Below are positions 53,110 through 61,970 of a stretch of DNA of 64,000 nt, one piece after another. The position numbers and the translations under genes were made by a program. Numbering within the stretch: the first letter of the stretch is position 1; each line of letters opens with the position of its first letter. The stretch lies in assembly GCF_000012985.1 (NCBI RefSeq), contig NC_007645.1, positions 1,426,001 through 1,490,000 on the forward strand, read 5' to 3'. This DNA is from Hahella chejuensis KCTC 2396 (GTDB lineage: Bacteria; Pseudomonadota; Gammaproteobacteria; Pseudomonadales; Oleiphilaceae). Under the pieces are notes generated by a model. The model saw only the letters and a list, made by a program, of their open reading frames with translations, was not told the DNA's origin and searched no databases.

Positions 53110-54406
53110 AGTCCACCTGCTTTTGGAACAGCTTGCGGAATACCGGGTAAATATCGCCTACATCCATAATCTGTTGCATGGAGAAGCGTTCCCGGAAGGC
53201 TTCGGTGAGCTTTTCATACTCATGCCAGAGCATTTGGTGCTCGTGGGGCGTTATTTCGATGTAAGAATAATATTGCACATAGGGAAGGATGGACTCCGCC
53301 AGCAGTTTGCTGCAGCGGGGGGAGTCGTCGTTCCAGTTGTCGCCGTCGGAGGCTTGCGCGGCGTAGATATTCCAGTCCTCGGTAGGGTAACGCGCCTCCA
53401 TAATCTCCCGCATCATCTGTAGCGCACTGGAGACGATGGTGCCGCCGGTTTCCCGGGAATAAAAGAACTCTTCTTCGTCCACTTCTTTGGCGCTGGTGTG
53501 GTGACGGATGAACACTACTTCGATCTTTTCGTAATTGCGCTTCAGGAACAGGTACAACAGGATGAAAAAGCGCTTGGCGATATCCTTGTGGGTCTGGCTC
53601 ATGGAGCCGGACACGTCCATCAGGCAGAACATGACCGCCGCGGTGGCCGGTTGCGGTTGCTTGACGTGCTGGTTGTAGCGGATGTCGATCTCATCGATGA
53701 AAGGAATGCGCTGTACGCGGCCTTTCAGGCGTTTGATCTCTTCTTCCAGCGCGCGAATCTGATCTTCTTTGCTGAATACGGGGTCCGGGGTCTCCGGCGT
53801 GCGCTTCAGCGCCTCCAGTTGCTCCTCCATGTCGGAAATTTTTTTGCGGGTGTTGCCGGACAGGGCCAGACGGCGAGCGTAGGCCCCACGCATACTGCGG
53901 ATGACGTTGATTTTGGCCGGGGTGCCGTGAGTGGTGTAACCGGCGCGAACGAATTTGTAGTTGGAGGTGTCTTTCAGTTGCTTCTGCACCAGATTGGGCA
54001 GGGCCAGATCCTCAAACATGAAGTCCAGAAATTCTTCCTGGGAAATCTGAAAAACAAAATCGTCGATGCCTTCGCCCTGGTTGCTGGCTTTGCCCTGACC
54101 GGAGCCGCCTCCACCGCCGCCCCCTGGCGGCCGCGGGATGCTGTCCCCGGTGACGAACTCTTTATTGCCGGGATGGGTGACGGAGCGGCGTCCTCCCTTA
54201 CCGTGTCGGAACGTCGGCTCGCCGATGTCCTTGCTGGGGATGGAAATACTCTCCCCGCGGTCAATATCGGTGATGGACCTTTTATTGACCGCATCCGCCA
54301 CCGCTTTCTTGATGTGCTCGCGATAGCGGCGCAGGAAGCGCTGTCTATTGATAGCGCTCTTGTTCTTGCCATTGAGTCGACGGTCGATGATGTGGGTCAT
54401 ACCCAT
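53102..54406 (-). CDS. yeaH: YeaH family (DUF444) von Willebrand-like protein
   Basis: 434 residues. [20 protein letters not shown] opens the protein; a Gly-rich linker ([14 protein letters not shown]) follows at about 95-110; the C-terminal part has a von Willebrand A-like domain with [20 protein letters not shown] (metal-binding DxSxS) and [18 protein letters not shown] precedes ATG 54406, 14 bases after the prkA stop. It is thought to act with the PrkA kinase in adaptation to starvation. Confidence 0.95.
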   Translation of the reverse strand: MGMTHIIDRRLNGKNKSAINRQRFLRRYREHIKKAVADAVNKRSITDIDRGESISIPSKDIGEPTFRHGKGGRRSVTHPGNKEFVTGDSIPRPPGGGGGGGSGQGKASNQGEGIDDFVFQISQEEFLDFMFEDLALPNLVQKQLKDTSNYKFVRAGYTTHGTPAKINVIRSMRGAYARRLALSGNTRKKISDMEEQLEALKRTPETPDPVFSKEDQIRALEEEIKRLKGRVQRIPFIDEIDIRYNQHVKQPQPATAAVMFCLMDVSGSMSQTHKDIAKRFFILLYLFLKRNYEKIEVVFIRHHTSAKEVDEEEFFYSRETGGTIVSSALQMMREIMEARYPTEDWNIYAAQASDGDNWNDDSPRCSKLLAESILPYVQYYSYIEITPHEHQMLWHEYEKLTEAFRERFSMQQIMDVGDIYPVFRKLFQKQVDYA

Positions 54407-54420
54407 AATGGACCCTCACT

Positions 54421-56343
54421 TTATTGCGACTTGCGAACTCGTAGATACCACTCGCAAAGTAAACGCACTTGTTTTTCAGTATAGCCACGCTCGATCATGC
54501 GCCGTACAAATTCCTGGTGTTTCTTCTGGTCCTCCTGGGACGCTTTCGGGTTGAACGAGATGACCGGCAACAGGTCTTCCGTGTTGGAGAACATTTTCTT
54601 CTCAATCACGGTGCGCAGTTTTTCATAACTGAGCCAGGACGGGTTTTTGCCGTTGTTGTTGGCCCGCGCCCGCAGGACGAAATTAACCACTTCGTTGCGG
54701 AAATCTTTCGGGTTGCTGATGCCGGCCGGTTTCTCAATTTTCTCCAGTTCGTCGTTGATGGCGGCGCGGTCAAAGATCTCGCCGGTCTCAGGGTCGCGGT
54801 ATTCCTGATCCTGAATCCAGAAATCGGCGTAGGTGACGTACCGGTCGAAAATGTTCTGACCATACTCGGAGTAAGACTCCAGATAGGCGGTCTGAATTTC
54901 CTTGCCGATAAACTCCACATAGTGGGGCGCCAGAGATTCTTTGATGAAGCGCAGGTAACGGTCATGGGTTTCCTGCTGGAACTGCTCCTGTTCGATCTGC
55001 TTCTCAAGCACGTACAGCAAGTGCACCGGGTTGGCGGCCACCTCGGTAGTGTCGAAGTTGAACACCTTGGACAGTATCTTAAAGGCGAAACGGGTGGAAA
55101 GACCGTCCATGCCCTCGTCGACGCCAGCGGAGTCTTTGTACTCCTGAATCGACTTGGCTTTGGGATCGGTGTCCTTGATGTTCTGACCGTCGTACACCTT
55201 CATTTTTGAGTAAATGCTGGAGTTTTCCGGCTCTTTAATGCGGGAAAGACAGGAGAACTGCGCCAGCATGCTCAGGGTGTCGGGCGCGCAGGGCGAGCCG
55301 GCCAGGGAACTGTGCTTGAGCAGTTTCTTGTAGATTTTGACTTCTTCGGACACCCGCAGACAATAAGGCACTTTGACGATATAAATCCGGTCAAGGAACG
55401 CCTCATTGTTTTTGTTGTTGCGGAAGGTCTGCCACTCTGACTCGTTGGAGTGAGCCATAATGATGCCTTCGAACGGCACCGCGCCCATGCCTTCAGTCGT
55501 GTTGTAGTTGCCTTCCTGGGTAGCGGTCAACAACGGGTGCAATACTTTGATGGGCGCTTTGAACATCTCCACGAACTCCAGCATGCCCTGATTGGCTTTA
55601 CAGAGTCCGCCGGAGAAAGAGTAGGCGTCGGGGTCGTGCTGGGGAAAATCCTCCAGCATGCGAATGTTGACCTTGCCGACCAGCGCGGAAATATCCTGGT
55701 TGTTTTCATCGCCGGGTTCGGTTTTGGAAACGGCGACCTGATTGAGGATAGACGGATACAGCTTGACCACTTTGAACTTGCTGATGTCGCCGTTGAACTC
55801 ATGCAGGCGTTTCACCGCCCAGGGCGACATGATAAAGCGTAGATAACGGTTGGGAATGCCGTATTCCTCTTCCAGAATCTTGCCGTCTTCAGCCGGGTCG
55901 AACAGACCTAGCGGCGATTCAAATACGGGAGAGTCCTTGATGGCGAAGAAGGGCTGTTTCTGGAACAAGCTCTTCAGTTTCTCAGCCAGGGAGGATTTAC
56001 CTCCGCCAACCGGACCCAGCAGATAGAGAATCTGTTTCTTCTCTTCCAGGCCCTGGGCGGCGTGTTTGAAAAACGACACTATCTGTTCCACGCACTCTTC
56101 CATGCCGTAGAACTCTTCAAATTCGGGGTAACGTTTGATGACTTTATTGGAGAAGATGCGGCTTAACCGTTGATCGCGGGATGTGTCGACCAGTTCCGGT
56201 TCGCCGATGGCGAGAAGCATTCTCTCTGCAGCGGACGCATAAGCGGTGCGATCCTTTTTGCAGATCTCCAAATACTCCTCCAACGTGTACTCTTCTTCCT
56301 TGCGTGAGTCGTATCGACTGGCGAATTGACTGAAGATGCTCAT
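54421..56343 (-). CDS. prkA: PrkA family serine protein kinase (YeaG)
   Basis: 640 residues, full length. An AAA domain has Walker A LLGPVGGGKSSLAEKL; MSPWAVKRLHEFNGDISKFK, TQEGNYNTTEGMGAVPFEGI and SNESEWQTFRNNKNNEAFLD are PrkA signatures; the C-terminal kinase-like domain follows. In enterobacteria YeaG supports survival under nitrogen and acid stress and is RpoS- and NtrC-linked. First gene of the three-gene operon. Confidence 0.96.
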   Translation of the reverse strand: MSIFSQFASRYDSRKEEEYTLEEYLEICKKDRTAYASAAERMLLAIGEPELVDTSRDQRLSRIFSNKVIKRYPEFEEFYGMEECVEQIVSFFKHAAQGLEEKKQILYLLGPVGGGKSSLAEKLKSLFQKQPFFAIKDSPVFESPLGLFDPAEDGKILEEEYGIPNRYLRFIMSPWAVKRLHEFNGDISKFKVVKLYPSILNQVAVSKTEPGDENNQDISALVGKVNIRMLEDFPQHDPDAYSFSGGLCKANQGMLEFVEMFKAPIKVLHPLLTATQEGNYNTTEGMGAVPFEGIIMAHSNESEWQTFRNNKNNEAFLDRIYIVKVPYCLRVSEEVKIYKKLLKHSSLAGSPCAPDTLSMLAQFSCLSRIKEPENSSIYSKMKVYDGQNIKDTDPKAKSIQEYKDSAGVDEGMDGLSTRFAFKILSKVFNFDTTEVAANPVHLLYVLEKQIEQEQFQQETHDRYLRFIKESLAPHYVEFIGKEIQTAYLESYSEYGQNIFDRYVTYADFWIQDQEYRDPETGEIFDRAAINDELEKIEKPAGISNPKDFRNEVVNFVLRARANNNGKNPSWLSYEKLRTVIEKKMFSNTEDLLPVISFNPKASQEDQKKHQEFVRRMIERGYTEKQVRLLCEWYLRVRKSQ

Positions 56344-56945
56344 ATAGGCCCCCTCTTGTGATGAATAGCTCGCTTAGTGGCGCTAAAACGTCGACATGAT
56401 CGGTGACCGGCTATCGTGGACTGGCGGTTTCGCCTTGCTCAGACAGGGTCATCATGCGCCTTTTTGGAGCTTTATATGCGCCCCTTTCGGCTGCGTCTGG
56501 CCTGCAGACAAGTTTCCTGACATTTTTTCAGCGCGCCCGCGGGCGTCTCCGCTGAACAGATGTGAGAAAACGTTTCTGAATGCGCCCCAACACCACTTGC
56601 ATGAAGTATTCCGCTTAGAATTAGCATAGTTCATGTCTATACAATTGGATAGGAATTAATTTTCTTAGTTTCATTAAAATTTTTTATATATCATTCTGTT
56701 ACGTTAGGTGACACATTAATCTGATCAGGATTGCAGGGTGATTTCGCGCGCCTTTTTGTGCGCGTTAGATACCCATTTCCTCAAGTTGTGCGCCCGGATG
56801 GGGCGCGTTGGCGGAACGCTAGGAGAGTGTTGAGAAAAGCGCCCTGAAAAGCAGCCTGGCGGCAAAATGGACTTGAACAAGGGGAGCGCGGTGAATCGAA
56901 ATGGCGCAGCGGACGTTCGCTGATACGACGTCCGCCACGGGGGCT
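56344..56945. other. Long intergenic region upstream of prkA
   Basis: No gene recognised. The AT-rich part (about 56630-56720) is the likely prkA promoter region. An 8-bp dyad GCGGACGT/ACGTCCGC (56909-56916, 56928-56935) sits just after the HD-GYP stop and may end that transcript, though it has no T-run. I saw no clear sigma-54 site. Confidence 0.5.
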
Positions 56946-58304
56946 TTAGGCGACTTTTTCCTCTTTTTCCATGGACTTGGGCGCGCCCATATCAAGGACT
57001 TTGATAGAGTTGGTCAGGGCTTTTCTGAGCTCTGGCGTGACTTTCTTCTCTTCCTCCAGATAGAGATACAGCACCCTTCCCAATTGTTTCAGCTGCCACT
57101 GCAACTCCTGATACATCAGGTCCATCTCCACGATTTCACGGCTGACGGTCTGAATGATCTGATTTTCGATCACATGCTGCAGCCAGCGGCCCAACGGCGC
57201 GCTCAGCATGCCGGAGCGCGTGACCAGAGTCCACAGACGGTCTATCTTCACTTTGGCGACCCGCATGCGTTTGATGTGTTCTCTCTCCGCCAGGGTTTCC
57301 CGTAGCGCATAGATGCTCTCCACCACGCCTTCCAGCATCTGCCGCTTTTCCATAAGTTGCGCCGACATGCCGCTCAGGTCGCCTGAAATCTCCTGTTGAG
57401 TAGCGGCGTGATTCACCTGACGCAGCACGGACATGAGCGCCATATGCACCTGATTGGGGAAGAAGGAACTGTCGATCTGGAAAACCGGCATCACTTCGCC
57501 GAGGTGAATCTTGTCATTGAAACGGCGCTTCTCACAGATGGCGTAGGTTGCATCCGCCATCGCCACAACCTGCCCGACGATGCACAAGCTGTCTTCGAAC
57601 AAGCCTGCGGGATAGCCGCTGCCGTCGGCGCGTTCATGATGCTCTTTGACCGCTCGGCGGGTGACGTCGGGAATCTCTTTGATATAGGACAGAAACAGTT
57701 CGCCGATGAGGGTGTGACTTTGCATGGCGCGCCACTCTTCCGGCGTGTACTCGCCAGTTTTCGCAACAATTTGCGGATCAATGTGGAGCATACCGGCGTC
57801 GTGGGCCAGTCCCGCCATAAAAGCCGCTTCGCGCTCTTCATTACTTAGATTAAGGCGCGTCGCCATGGCGAAGCTTAGCCATGCGCAGAACAGGCCCTTT
57901 TGATATTCTTTCGGCAGTCGCTTACACAGAACGGTGACTTTCTGCACCAGCAGATCGTAGCCGCCATATTTCTCGCACACTTCGATGAGGCTGGCTTCCA
58001 GGCGCATGGACGAATGAATCTCCAGCAGCCCTTCAAAACGATCGAACATCTGATGGATATCCCGGTGAATTTCCTGCCCATAAAGGGCGTCGTCCACATT
58101 GACGGACACTTCAAGCGGCTTTACCAGCTTATGGTTAAGCAGTCTGCGCGCAACTTCCGGTTTGATCGCCAACCCTTTTTTAACCAGCAGCATCCCATCC
58201 TTGTTGTATATGTCCTCGGTTGCGATGACCGCATTGGTCTCGTTCACCTCCGCTAGATGATTCGTATAGTGGTCGGGTGTTGTCGGATCGTATTGATTCA
58301 TTTC
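56946..58304 (-). CDS. HD-GYP domain protein, probable c-di-GMP phosphodiesterase
   Basis: About 452 residues from ATG 58304 with AGGAA seven bases upstream; ATG 58337 is less well placed. An N-terminal region of about 150 residues precedes the HD-GYP domain with HDAGMLHID and HHERADGSGYPAGL. The usual Lys of HDxGK is Met, as in some divergent members, so activity is likely but not certain. A C-terminal helical region of about 150 residues ends MEKEEKVA. No receiver or membrane domain is seen. Confidence 0.85.
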   Translation of the reverse strand, partial: EMNQYDPTTPDHYTNHLAEVNETNAVIATEDIYNKDGMLLVKKGLAIKPEVARRLLNHKLVKPLEVSVNVDDALYGQEIHRDIHQMFDRFEGLLEIHSSMRLEASLIEVCEKYGGYDLLVQKVTVLCKRLPKEYQKGLFCAWLSFAMATRLNLSNEEREAAFMAGLAHDAGMLHIDPQIVAKTGEYTPEEWRAMQSHTLIGELFLSYIKEIPDVTRRAVKEHHERADGSGYPAGLFEDSLCIVGQVVAMADATYAICEKRRFNDKIHLGEVMPVFQIDSSFFPNQVHMALMSVLRQVNHAATQQEISGDLSGMSAQLMEKRQMLEGVVESIYALRETLAEREHIKRMRVAKVKIDRLWTLVTRSGMLSAPLGRWLQHVIENQIIQTVSREIVEMDLMYQELQWQLKQLGRVLYLYLEEEKKVTPELRKALTNSIKVLDMGAPKSMEKEEKVA

Positions 58305-58694
58305 AGTATTCCTGCCGAAATCAGAAATTGACGTCATGCCATTAGGATGAGGCTGGAAGTGTGGGGCGCGTGTGAGATGATCGAATATTGCTCAAATATA
58401 GCTCAGTTATAGAGGGGGGATGGTGTATTTCTGCTCATATTTTGCAATCGAACGTAACTAACGTATCTAAAAAGAAAAATCCTGAAAAATCAGGAGGGAG
58501 TGGCGTATTTCGCCAGTTAAATGTCGCGTTTGGCTGTATTGGCGTATAAAAAGTGCTCTATATTTGAAAGTGGCCGAAGCGTGGTGGCGACCAAAGAGCG
58601 GCTGATCGAAAAAGTCTGTTAGCATTCTCCTTCATAACGCAAGCGCGTCGTCGGTTCGGCGCGCGCTTCATTTGGCTGATTCAAGGAGATGTGG
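58305..58694. other. Divergent intergenic region between HD-GYP and OsmC-like genes
   Basis: No gene seen. It holds two weak hairpins, CCTGA/TCAGG (about 58480-58494) and TGGCG/CGCCA (about 58501-58515), and must contain promoters for both flanking genes. Nothing more specific can be supported. Confidence 0.4.
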
Positions 58695-59165
58695 ATGACT
58701 GAGTATTTCGCCACCGTGCGCTGGCGTAGAGGCGCGCAGGATTTTGTCTCCAATCAATATAGTCGCGGGCATGAATGGGAGTTTGACGGCGGCGTTCGAG
58801 TTCCCGCTTCCGCGTCTCCGCATATTGTCCCCTTACCTTTCTCTGTAGCCGAAAACGTTGATCCTGAAGAAGCGTTCGTCGCTTCGCTCTCCAGTTGTCA
58901 CATGTTGTTTTTTCTGGCGTTCGCCGCGAAGCGCAAATTCGTCGTGGACAGCTATGAAGATCCCGCCATTGGAGTTCTCGCCAAGAATGCGCAAGGCGTC
59001 ATGATGATGACTCAGGTGAGGCTGCGTCCCCGCGTTGAGTTTTCCGGCTCAGTCAGGCCGACTCATGAGGAGCTGGAAGCATTGCATCATCGTGCGCATG
59101 AAAGCTGCTTTATTGCTAACTCAGTGAAAACAGAAGTCGTGGTGGAGTTAGAGGCTCAGAATTGA
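58695..59165 (+). CDS. OsmC/Ohr-family peroxiredoxin-like protein
   Basis: 156 residues from ATG 58695, which has AAGGAG six bases upstream; the ATG at 58689 would abut it. The pattern DPEEAFVASLSSCHMLFFLA includes the first reactive Cys; the second is in HESCFIANSVKTEV. These two thiols reduce organic hydroperoxides. The subgroup is OsmC-like rather than Ohr by its VxEALVASLSSCHM block. Confidence 0.88.
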   Translation: MTEYFATVRWRRGAQDFVSNQYSRGHEWEFDGGVRVPASASPHIVPLPFSVAENVDPEEAFVASLSSCHMLFFLAFAAKRKFVVDSYEDPAIGVLAKNAQGVMMMTQVRLRPRVEFSGSVRPTHEELEALHHRAHESCFIANSVKTEVVVELEAQN

Positions 59166-59229
59166 GAAAGCGAGCAGGGGGGCTGAATCTGGAGATAGGG
59201 TTAGAAGAGAGTAAGAGGCTGGGATAAGG

Positions 59230-59286
59230 AGCCAAAGCGTGCGTCAAGTAGCGCCCGGATTTAACTTATAGACGCACGCTTTGGCT
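59230..59286. repeat. 16-bp perfect inverted repeat between convergent genes
   Basis: AGCCAAAGCGTGCGTC (59230-59245) is exactly complementary to GACGCACGCTTTGGCT (59271-59286) across a 25-base loop. It lies between the osmC-like and EF-hand stop codons. No T-tract follows, so it may be a double-sided terminator of unusual type or a palindromic repeat. Confidence 0.85.
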
Positions 59287-59300
59287 GTAACTGTCGCCGC

Positions 59301-59762
59301 TTATTCGGCGGGAGCGGTTTCCAGATCCGCCGGCGCATCAGCCGGAGCTGCAGGATCTACAGCCATATCAGGCTGGGGTTCCGCTTCATACAATTGACCG
59401 GCTCTGGAACCGGATGCGGTGGCTTCACCGCTGTACACTACAAACTCATCGCGGCTGATTTCGCCGTTCTGATCGATATCGATCTGGGCGAATGCTTCGT
59501 TGATGCTGGAATCAGCAGCGGCTTCTTCTTTGTTGATGACGCTGTTGCGGTCAGTGTCCAGGTATGAAAACACCTGCTCTACCGCCGGACCTGCGTACTG
59601 ATCGGAGCTGGTGGGCGCTTCAGTGATTTGCACTGGGGCGCTCATTTCAGTTTGAGGCTGTTGCTCCGCCACAGGTTGTTCAGTTTGAACGCTGGTTTCG
59701 TCAGAGCAAGCAGTCAGTGCTGCCAGGAATGACGCGGTTACGATTGCGAGTGCTTTATTCAT
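59301..59762 (-). CDS. EF-hand lipoprotein
   Basis: 153 residues. Lipobox LTAC follows a short signal peptide. A Gln/Glu/Thr-rich linker leads to two EF-hands: DTDRNSVINKEE and DIDQNGEISRDE. The tail is rich in Ala, Pro and Asp. It probably binds calcium at the outer membrane. A long structured leader may precede it (59763-59930). Confidence 0.85.
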   Translation of the reverse strand: MNKALAIVTASFLAALTACSDETSVQTEQPVAEQQPQTEMSAPVQITEAPTSSDQYAGPAVEQVFSYLDTDRNSVINKEEAAADSSINEAFAQIDIDQNGEISRDEFVVYSGEATASGSRAGQLYEAEPQPDMAVDPAAPADAPADLETAPAE

Positions 59763-60154
59763 ACTCTAATACCTACTAAGTTGGTGTCCTTGTTTCCATT
59801 TTTAGGAGGCAGGCCCGAATGTGCGGATTCAAAGCTCCCCCCTGTTAACCTCTCCCTTCATGAGGTAGCCGGGCTACGTCGCCTCAGCGTGTTTCGTCCT
59901 AGGTATATCAAGTTCGGCGCCAGTTTTTAAAAAATGTTTAAAAACAGTAAGTTGATATGATTTGGCTCACTTTGTGAGCCGTCAAGGGGGCGCTGAAAGT
60001 CGCAGAAAAGAGACGGCAGCAGGGGCTGCACAGGCAATATTATAAATATCAATGAGTTACGTGTTGCAAAAAGGCAACGTCGGCCGGCAGAGGGTTAGCG
60101 GAAGAATTCGGCGGCCGGGGGACGTCGCCGCGCCTGGCCGCCTGTTGATGCGTT
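59763..60154 (-). other. Intergenic region with candidate structured leader
   Basis: On the minus strand, from about 59930 to the EF-hand start, the sequence has a nested hairpin around GTAGCCCGGCTAC flanked by GAGG and CTC, a purine tract AAGGGAGAGG, and AACAGGGGGGAGC. A separate hairpin GGCTCAC/GTGAGCC lies at 59964-59980, and GTTGC-N6-GCAAC at 60063-60078. No gene was found. I do not recognise a named riboswitch. Confidence 0.45.
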
Positions 60155-61756
60155 TTATTCGTCGAGAGAAATCACTGTATTGATCGCCGGACTCAGCAGC
60201 TCCAGGCTCTTGCCGTCGGGCCTGCGCGCAAGGATTCGGGTGACGGATTCTCTGGCGCCGATTCCGAAAATCAGACGCGGGCTCTGATCCGTCATCAACC
60301 CTACTGAGGATGTCGCTTGTCGGGTATAGCTGCGCACATCATCCATTTCAATAGTGACCTCCGTTCCCAGCCATTCTGGTGAGTCCGGCAGTTGCAGTGC
60401 GATGAAGTTGGCGTCGGCGTTGTTCAGAAAGGCGCGCACGGGTCCGTCCATATTTAGCCAGACAATGTCCGGGCGGCCGTCGCCGTTCAGGTCTGTGATG
60501 ACAGGAGACTGGCCAAACCAGGGATTATCCAGCTCTAAAGCGTCAGCCTGGAAAAAGCCTGTGGCGTGGCCGATTTCTGTGGGCAGTTGCAAAAATGCCT
60601 TGCCCGGCAGTTTGCTGACCTTATGAATTGGCCATTTAATGTAATTCTGCGCTACCAGCAGATCTATCTCGCCATCCAGGTTGATATCTTCAAACACGCC
60701 GCCCCAGGCGAAGCCGTAACCTGTTAACTGGTACGGTTCGGTCATATCGGTGAAGCGAAAGTCTCCTTCGTTTCGCAATAGCAACCATTCGCTGTCCTGG
60801 CGCTGGTCTTCGCGCAGGTCTCCGCTGGAGAGAAACTCGGGGATGGAGTTGCCGATATTGGTGAAAAACAGGTCCTGGTCGCCGTCGCGATCAATGTCTC
60901 CCACCGCCAGGCCCATCCAGAAGCCAAACCCTGAGTGGGTGGGAACAGATTCAAAACGACCGCCGCCGAGGTTCTTGAAAATTTCCACTTCTCCCGTGTT
61001 TTGCGCTACGACCAAGTCCTGCAGGCGATCGCCGTTGAGGTCGACGAAGACGGACAGAAATGTGTTTTGCAATGAAGCGGTTCCTGATTGTTGGGTGATG
61101 TCCGTAAATTGCAGGTCGCCGTCGTTACGCAGGAGCACATTGGCGCGGGCGTGGCCGGGGTCGTTGAAGGTGGCGCTTTTGAAAGCGTTAAAAGAGATAA
61201 AGTTGCTGATATAGAGGTCGCCGTCGCCATCCTGATCGATGTCGGAAACCGTGACGGTGAAAGAGACGGTGTTGTCCGGCAGTTGTACGGGCAGCTTTTG
61301 CGCAGTGAAACGTCCGCTGTTGTTTAAATATAAATAGACGCCATCATTGCGGGCGATAATAAGATCCACCTCGCCATCTGTGTTCATGTCCATCGCTGTA
61401 GCGCCGTAGGTGGCCGTCGAAGCGGATAATCCTGTGTCCTGAATGATGTTGCGTAACTCGCCGTCTTTCAGGCTCAACAGGGCGTCTTCCTGTCCTTCGC
61501 CCCCGCCTATAAAAATCTCTTCTTTGCCATCGCCGTCGATGTCCAGCACCGCTGCGCCGCTGAAGGGGTGAACTTTTTGGGTCCAGTGGTGGACGAAATC
61601 GGTTTTAACCTCTGTAAAAGGAGAAAGCTTCAGATCGGAAGGCGCTTCCCGGACGTCTTCCAGGGAAGCGGCGCAGCCGGTCAGAAAAAAAGGTAGTGTT
61701 AAAAGGGCGCTGATAGCAGCTGATGTTTTCATGAACAGTTTCCGCATGGTTCGCAT
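60155..61756 (-). CDS. FG-GAP/VCBS repeat lipoprotein (CRTAC1-like)
   Basis: 533 residues. Lipobox FLTGC follows the signal peptide. At least seven calcium-binding beta-propeller repeats are seen, each with a DxDxDG-type loop: DIDGDGKEEIFIGGG, DMNTDGEVDLI, DIDQDGDGDLYISN, DLNGDRLQDLVV, DIDRDGDQDLFFTN, DINLDGEIDLLVA and DLNGDGRPDIVWLN. The C-terminus resembles the UnbV/ASPIC domain (FGIGARESVTRILARRPDGK). It would be a surface protein for adhesion or polysaccharide contact. Alternative starts lie at 61747 and 61732. Confidence 0.88.
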   Translation of the reverse strand: MRTMRKLFMKTSAAISALLTLPFFLTGCAASLEDVREAPSDLKLSPFTEVKTDFVHHWTQKVHPFSGAAVLDIDGDGKEEIFIGGGEGQEDALLSLKDGELRNIIQDTGLSASTATYGATAMDMNTDGEVDLIIARNDGVYLYLNNSGRFTAQKLPVQLPDNTVSFTVTVSDIDQDGDGDLYISNFISFNAFKSATFNDPGHARANVLLRNDGDLQFTDITQQSGTASLQNTFLSVFVDLNGDRLQDLVVAQNTGEVEIFKNLGGGRFESVPTHSGFGFWMGLAVGDIDRDGDQDLFFTNIGNSIPEFLSSGDLREDQRQDSEWLLLRNEGDFRFTDMTEPYQLTGYGFAWGGVFEDINLDGEIDLLVAQNYIKWPIHKVSKLPGKAFLQLPTEIGHATGFFQADALELDNPWFGQSPVITDLNGDGRPDIVWLNMDGPVRAFLNNADANFIALQLPDSPEWLGTEVTIEMDDVRSYTRQATSSVGLMTDQSPRLIFGIGARESVTRILARRPDGKSLELLSPAINTVISLDE

Positions 61757-61970
61757 TGCATATGACTTAAAGAAAAATAGTCGATTTGACGCAGTTATCA
61801 GAGCTCAAGCGATGCCTGTCTGAAATAGCCGGCAATATGCTCGCGCGCTGTTCATAAATTCTTCCGCGCCGGTTACACTTCTTCGCGTAAAAATACCTAA
61901 AAAGATTAGAAAATATCAGCTTTGGCGCATAAAATTGCCGCCTTTTGCCGCCACCACAAAGGATGTCGAT

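Noticed and set aside
59790-59895. c-di-GMP-I riboswitch on the plus strand
   Set aside because: Only fragments of the consensus match; the conserved GGCAAACC is GGCAGGCC, the P2 pairing is poor, and no plus-strand gene lies downstream.
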